NCBI GenBank assembly: GCA_045544735.1
Contig: JAZPZM010000175.1
Span: 1-16,538 of the forward strand
Direction: 5' to 3'
From: CAG-390 sp045544735
Lineage (GTDB): Bacteria; Bacillota; Clostridia; Oscillospirales; CAG-272
Length of the DNA: 16,538 nucleotides
Notes under the pieces: generated by a model
Seen by the model: the letters and a program-made list of their open reading frames with translations, nothing else
Databases searched by the model: none
What the model was told of the DNA's origin: nothing
Shown: positions 15,198 through 16,538 of the stretch, piece after piece
Layout of the letters: the number at the start of each line of letters is the position of its first letter
Position numbering within the stretch: the first letter of the stretch is position 1
Made by a program: the position numbers and the translations under genes

Positions 15198-15386
15198 TGA
15201 AATCACGCAAGCGCGATTAAATCCGAGCAATCTCGGATGAAATCTGCTAACGCAGATGAAATTAAATCCGTCCAATCTCCCGACGAAGTCGGATTTCATC
15301 ACGAAGTGATTTCATCCCACGAAAGTGGGATTTATCCCTGTCCGCATCAGTTGGCGATGCCAACTCCGAACGGATTTAGTTGAAAA
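15192..15386. repeat. Palindrome-rich cassette element 1
   Basis: This non-coding element contains consecutive hairpins: 15202-15217 (with one A-C mismatch), 15221-15238 (7 bp), 15242-15257 (6 bp). An outer stem AAATCCGT/ACGGATTT (15264-15271 with 15370-15377) encloses hairpins at 15280-15292 (loop GAA), 15298-15310 (loop GAA), 15314-15331 (7 bp, loop GAAA) and 15349-15365 (7 bp). Hairpins are joined by AT-rich spacers such as GAAAT on the left and ATTTC on the right. Its ends are imperfect inverted repeats, TTTCAATGAAAT and ATTTAGTTGAAAA. The layout matches the element at 16048-16229. Confidence 0.85.
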
Positions 15387-15425
15387 GAAACAACCTTTGT
15401 CTGGTAGACAAAGGTTGTTTCTTTT
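15383..15425 (-). terminator. Terminator of the Nudix unit, TTTGTC-TGGTA-GACAAA apex
   Basis: A perfect 19-bp stem (15383-15401 with 15407-15425) closes a TGGTA loop. Read on the minus strand it follows the Nudix gene and its 3' segment and ends in a U-containing tract. The apex is shared with the other two hairpins of this family although the lower stem is entirely different. Confidence 0.85.
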
Positions 15426-15426
15426 C

Positions 15427-15521
15427 TGCGAAAGACTACCTAAACGGAGCAAAATTGAGGTAAAAAAGACTAAAAGTATGATGCGCTATCTATTCGATCA
15501 ATTGAAATTGGCTTACTCAAT
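15427..15521 (-). repeat. Cassette 3' common segment, copy A
   Basis: This counterpart of 14392-14487 lies between the Nudix stop (15513-15515) and its terminator. The best-matching parts are the first 22 and the last 32 bases, and the Nudix stop codon falls within the last part, nearly where the lipoprotein stop falls in the other copy. The two genes themselves are unrelated, so the shared flank is not explained by gene duplication. Confidence 0.65.
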
Positions 15522-15989
15522 CTCTGTGCGGATGGTAAACACATCAGGAAGATTGAAAATATCCTTCTTCAAGAACAACGGGTAGAAATACTCGTCCTTT
15601 AGTCTTTCAAACTCCAGCCATTCAAAAGTATGTATGCGGTGGCCTTCGTTTGCAGTAAAGCTTTTTCCCCTCGAAAGCAAATCAGTATCGGTTATGTCCA
15701 TTAAGAAGTAAATACAGAGTTCGTGATAGTGCAAATTATCGACATCTTCTGTGAAAAAAGCCTGATTGAGCCAAAGAGAACGAGCAATCTTAGGTGTAAC
15801 ACCCAATTCTTCTTGAACCTCTCTGATAACCGCACTTTCTGCCGTTTCACCTATCGCAACTCTCCCACCAGGCAAATAGTAATACGGTGACCGCTCATCG
15901 TGCATTGCCAAGATTTTACCGTCAGAAATCATCATAGCACACACTCTGTAATTAAATTTCTCATTGCCATTTTTGAAAGAAATATCCAT
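15513..15989 (-). CDS. Nudix hydrolase
   Basis: The 158-residue protein has an intact Nudix box at residues 42-64 (G-x5-E-x7-REVQEELGV), with the metal-binding Glu residues present. An N-terminal strand pair (VCAMMISDGKILAM) and PGGR lead into it. Nudix enzymes cleave nucleoside diphosphate-linked compounds using Mg2+; the particular substrate cannot be told from this sequence. It lacks a signal peptide and is cytoplasmic. GAGG lies before the ATG at 15989, in the shared leader GAATTTAACGAGG. It is a single-gene unit between its own promoter (16027-16055) and terminator (15383-15425), and it is more AT-rich than the core genes, consistent with accessory DNA. Confidence 0.93.
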   Translation of the reverse strand: MDISFKNGNEKFNYRVCAMMISDGKILAMHDERSPYYYLPGGRVAIGETAESAVIREVQEELGVTPKIARSLWLNQAFFTEDVDNLHYHELCIYFLMDITDTDLLSRGKSFTANEGHRIHTFEWLEFERLKDEYFYPLFLKKDIFNLPDVFTIRTEIE

Positions 15990-16026
15990 CCCTAATCGCC
16001 TCGTTAAATTCTTATTTATTGAATTG

Positions 16027-16055
16027 ATTATACCGGAAAACTATGAATTTTTCAA
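16027..16055 (-). promoter_or_regulatory. Promoter of the Nudix unit
   Basis: Minus-strand TTGAAA (complement of 16050-16055) and TATAAT (complement of 16027-16032) are exactly 17 bases apart. As in the neighbouring unit, the -35 box is part of the end of the palindromic element, and the stretch from -35 to ribosome site aligns closely between the two units. Confidence 0.88.
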
Positions 16056-16229
16056 TGAAATATCGCTGACGCGATATGATATACGGCTTGCGCCGCATGA
16101 TATATTTGCTTTGCAAATATGATATAATATCCGTTCCCACCATACGCGAAGCGTATATCATCTGCGAAGCAGATATCATAGCGTTAGCTATATCATCCGT
16201 GACCGTAGGGAACGGATATCATTGAAAAA
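16048..16229. repeat. Palindrome-rich cassette element 2
   Basis: The element is bounded by 11-base inverted repeats TTTTTCAATGA (16048-16058) and TCATTGAAAAA (16219-16229). Inside are hairpins at 16060-16077 (7 bp), 16081-16098 (one A-C mismatch) and 16102-16120 (8 bp). A 12-bp outer stem ATATCCGTTCCC/GGGAACGGATAT (16127-16138 with 16208-16219) encloses hairpins at 16142-16156 (loop GAA), 16160-16174 (loop GAA) and 16178-16191 (loop GTTA). A second ATCCGT at 16195-16200 could pair with the same ACGGAT and form an alternative fold. Spacers are mostly ATGAT/ATCAT. No open frame spans it. Confidence 0.87.
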
Positions 16230-16264
16230 AGTCTCTTTTGTCAGTAGACAAAAGAGACTTTTTT
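16225..16264 (-). terminator. tRNA-Val terminator, TTTGTC-AGTA-GACAAA apex
   Basis: A perfect 18-bp stem (16225-16242 with 16247-16264) closes an AGTA loop, with A-run and T-run on its two sides. On the minus strand it begins three bases after the tRNA CCA end, so it terminates the tRNA transcript. It abuts palindromic element 2. Confidence 0.88.
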
Positions 16265-16266
16265 CT

Positions 16267-16343
16267 TGGTGGAGGCAACTGGAATCGAACCAGTGACCCC
16301 TTGCATGTCAAGCAAGTACTCTAACCAACTGAGCTACGCCTTC
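16267..16343 (-). tRNA. tRNA-Val (anticodon GAC), CCA encoded
   Basis: The 74-nt body plus encoded CCA folds as a cloverleaf: acceptor GAAGGCG/UGCCUCC, D-stem GCUC/GAGU, anticodon stem CUUGC/GCAAG with loop UUGACAU, five-base variable loop, T-arm ACUGG-UUCGAUU-CCAGU, discriminator A. Anticodon GAC (complement of 16307-16309) reads GUC/GUU valine codons. The acceptor has an A2-C71 mismatch and a G7-U66 pair, and the D-stem has a G10-U25 pair, so the fold is weaker than typical. Confidence 0.93.
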
Positions 16344-16355
16344 GTACACGGTCAT

Positions 16356-16383
16356 ATTATACACGAAATAAATTTAAAGTCAA
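16356..16383 (-). promoter_or_regulatory. tRNA-Val promoter
   Basis: Minus-strand TTGACT (complement of 16378-16383) and consensus TATAAT (complement of 16356-16361) are 16 bases apart, with the -10 box about 12 bases before the mature tRNA 5' end. The tRNA therefore appears to be its own short transcription unit. Confidence 0.8.
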
Positions 16384-16397
16384 GACTTAAATAAAAC

Positions 16398-16417
16398 CCG
16401 GCTGAATATTCAGCCGG
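16398..16417 (-). terminator. Terminator of the truncated right-edge gene
   Basis: A perfect 20-base palindrome, whose arms CCGGCTGA/TCAGCCGG form at least 8 bp, is followed on the minus strand by GTTTTATTT. It lies four bases after the stop of the partial gene and just upstream of the tRNA promoter. Confidence 0.8.
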
Positions 16418-16421
16418 TGAT

Positions 16422-16538
16422 TTATTTTCGAGCAACATAAGTAACAACATTCGTTCGCAGATCGCTTATAAAACTTTCTCTTGGGATGTCATATTGTTGT
16501 TCACGAACAGTATTTTTTAATATTTCCCATCCTGAATA
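16422..16538 (-). CDS. 3' end of an unrecognised protein gene (truncated by the window edge)
   Basis: On the minus strand an open frame enters from the right edge and runs 38 codons to TAA at 16422-16424. The visible C-terminus starts YSGWEILKNTVREQ and ends NVVTYVARK. It is a mixed charged/hydrophobic sequence without a membrane segment or a motif I recognise. The immediately following terminator supports it being a real gene end. Family unknown. Confidence 0.6.
   Translation of the reverse strand, partial: YSGWEILKNTVREQQYDIPRESFISDLRTNVVTYVARK

Noticed and set aside
14392..15521. Integron attC sites at the cassette 3' segments
   Set aside because: The cassette-like layout suggested it, but I could not find paired RYYYAAC and GTTRRRY core sites in the right places, and no integron integrase is in the window.
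15325..15585. Plus-strand open frame of 86 codons
   Set aside because: It spans palindromic element, terminator and the antisense end of the Nudix gene, and has no family resemblance.
15192..16229. CRISPR array
   Set aside because: Repeated units are local inverted repeats of differing sequence, with spacers of only a few bases; there are no regular direct repeats with unique spacers and no cas genes.

Overview
The window looks like chromosome from an uncultured, gut- or rumen-type member of the Clostridia (Bacillota). This rests on strong GAGG-type ribosome binding sites, sigma-A-like TTGACA/TATAAT promoters, a valine T-box leader in front of valS, a class of PF20097-like zinc-ribbon protein common in Clostridia, and a sodium-pumping biotin decarboxylase operon. 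The genus cannot be named from sequence alone.

Layout. (1) 138-5158, plus strand: a five-gene operon encoding an acyl-CoA carboxyltransferase-like subunit, an OadG-like membrane anchor, a biotin carrier, the OadB sodium channel subunit and an OadA-type carboxyltransferase without its own biotin domain, closed by a hairpin. The carrier would take a carboxyl group from an acid or acyl-CoA and hand it to OadB, which releases CO2 and exports Na+. Two different carboxyltransferases share one carrier here. (2) 5227-9787, minus strand: valS behind a complete T-box leader and promoter, followed by a DUF4349 lipoprotein-like membrane protein and a small unknown lipoprotein. (3) 9821-14388, plus strand: polA, divergent from valS, followed 12 bases later by a cytoplasmic GtaA-like glutaminase-family protein. 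(4) 14349-16264, minus strand: two head-to-tail cassette-like units. Each has a palindrome-rich element of about 185-195 bp, an outward promoter, a short leader, AT-rich accessory gene(s) (Nudix hydrolase; zinc ribbon plus lipoprotein), a related 3' segment of about 95 bp, and a terminator hairpin with the same apex. (5) 16267-16538, minus strand: tRNA-Val(GAC) with its promoter, and the 3' end of an unrecognised gene with its own terminator.

Regions 1-3 are ordinary metabolic and housekeeping DNA. Region 4 is the unusual part: two non-homologous gene contents sit between homologous 5' and 3' flanks, and the two palindromic elements keep the same fold (three hairpins, then an ATCCGT/ACGGAT outer stem enclosing further hairpins) although most stem sequences differ. 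This could be a mobile or modular gene-cassette arrangement. I can see the structure in the sequence but cannot show mobility or novelty.
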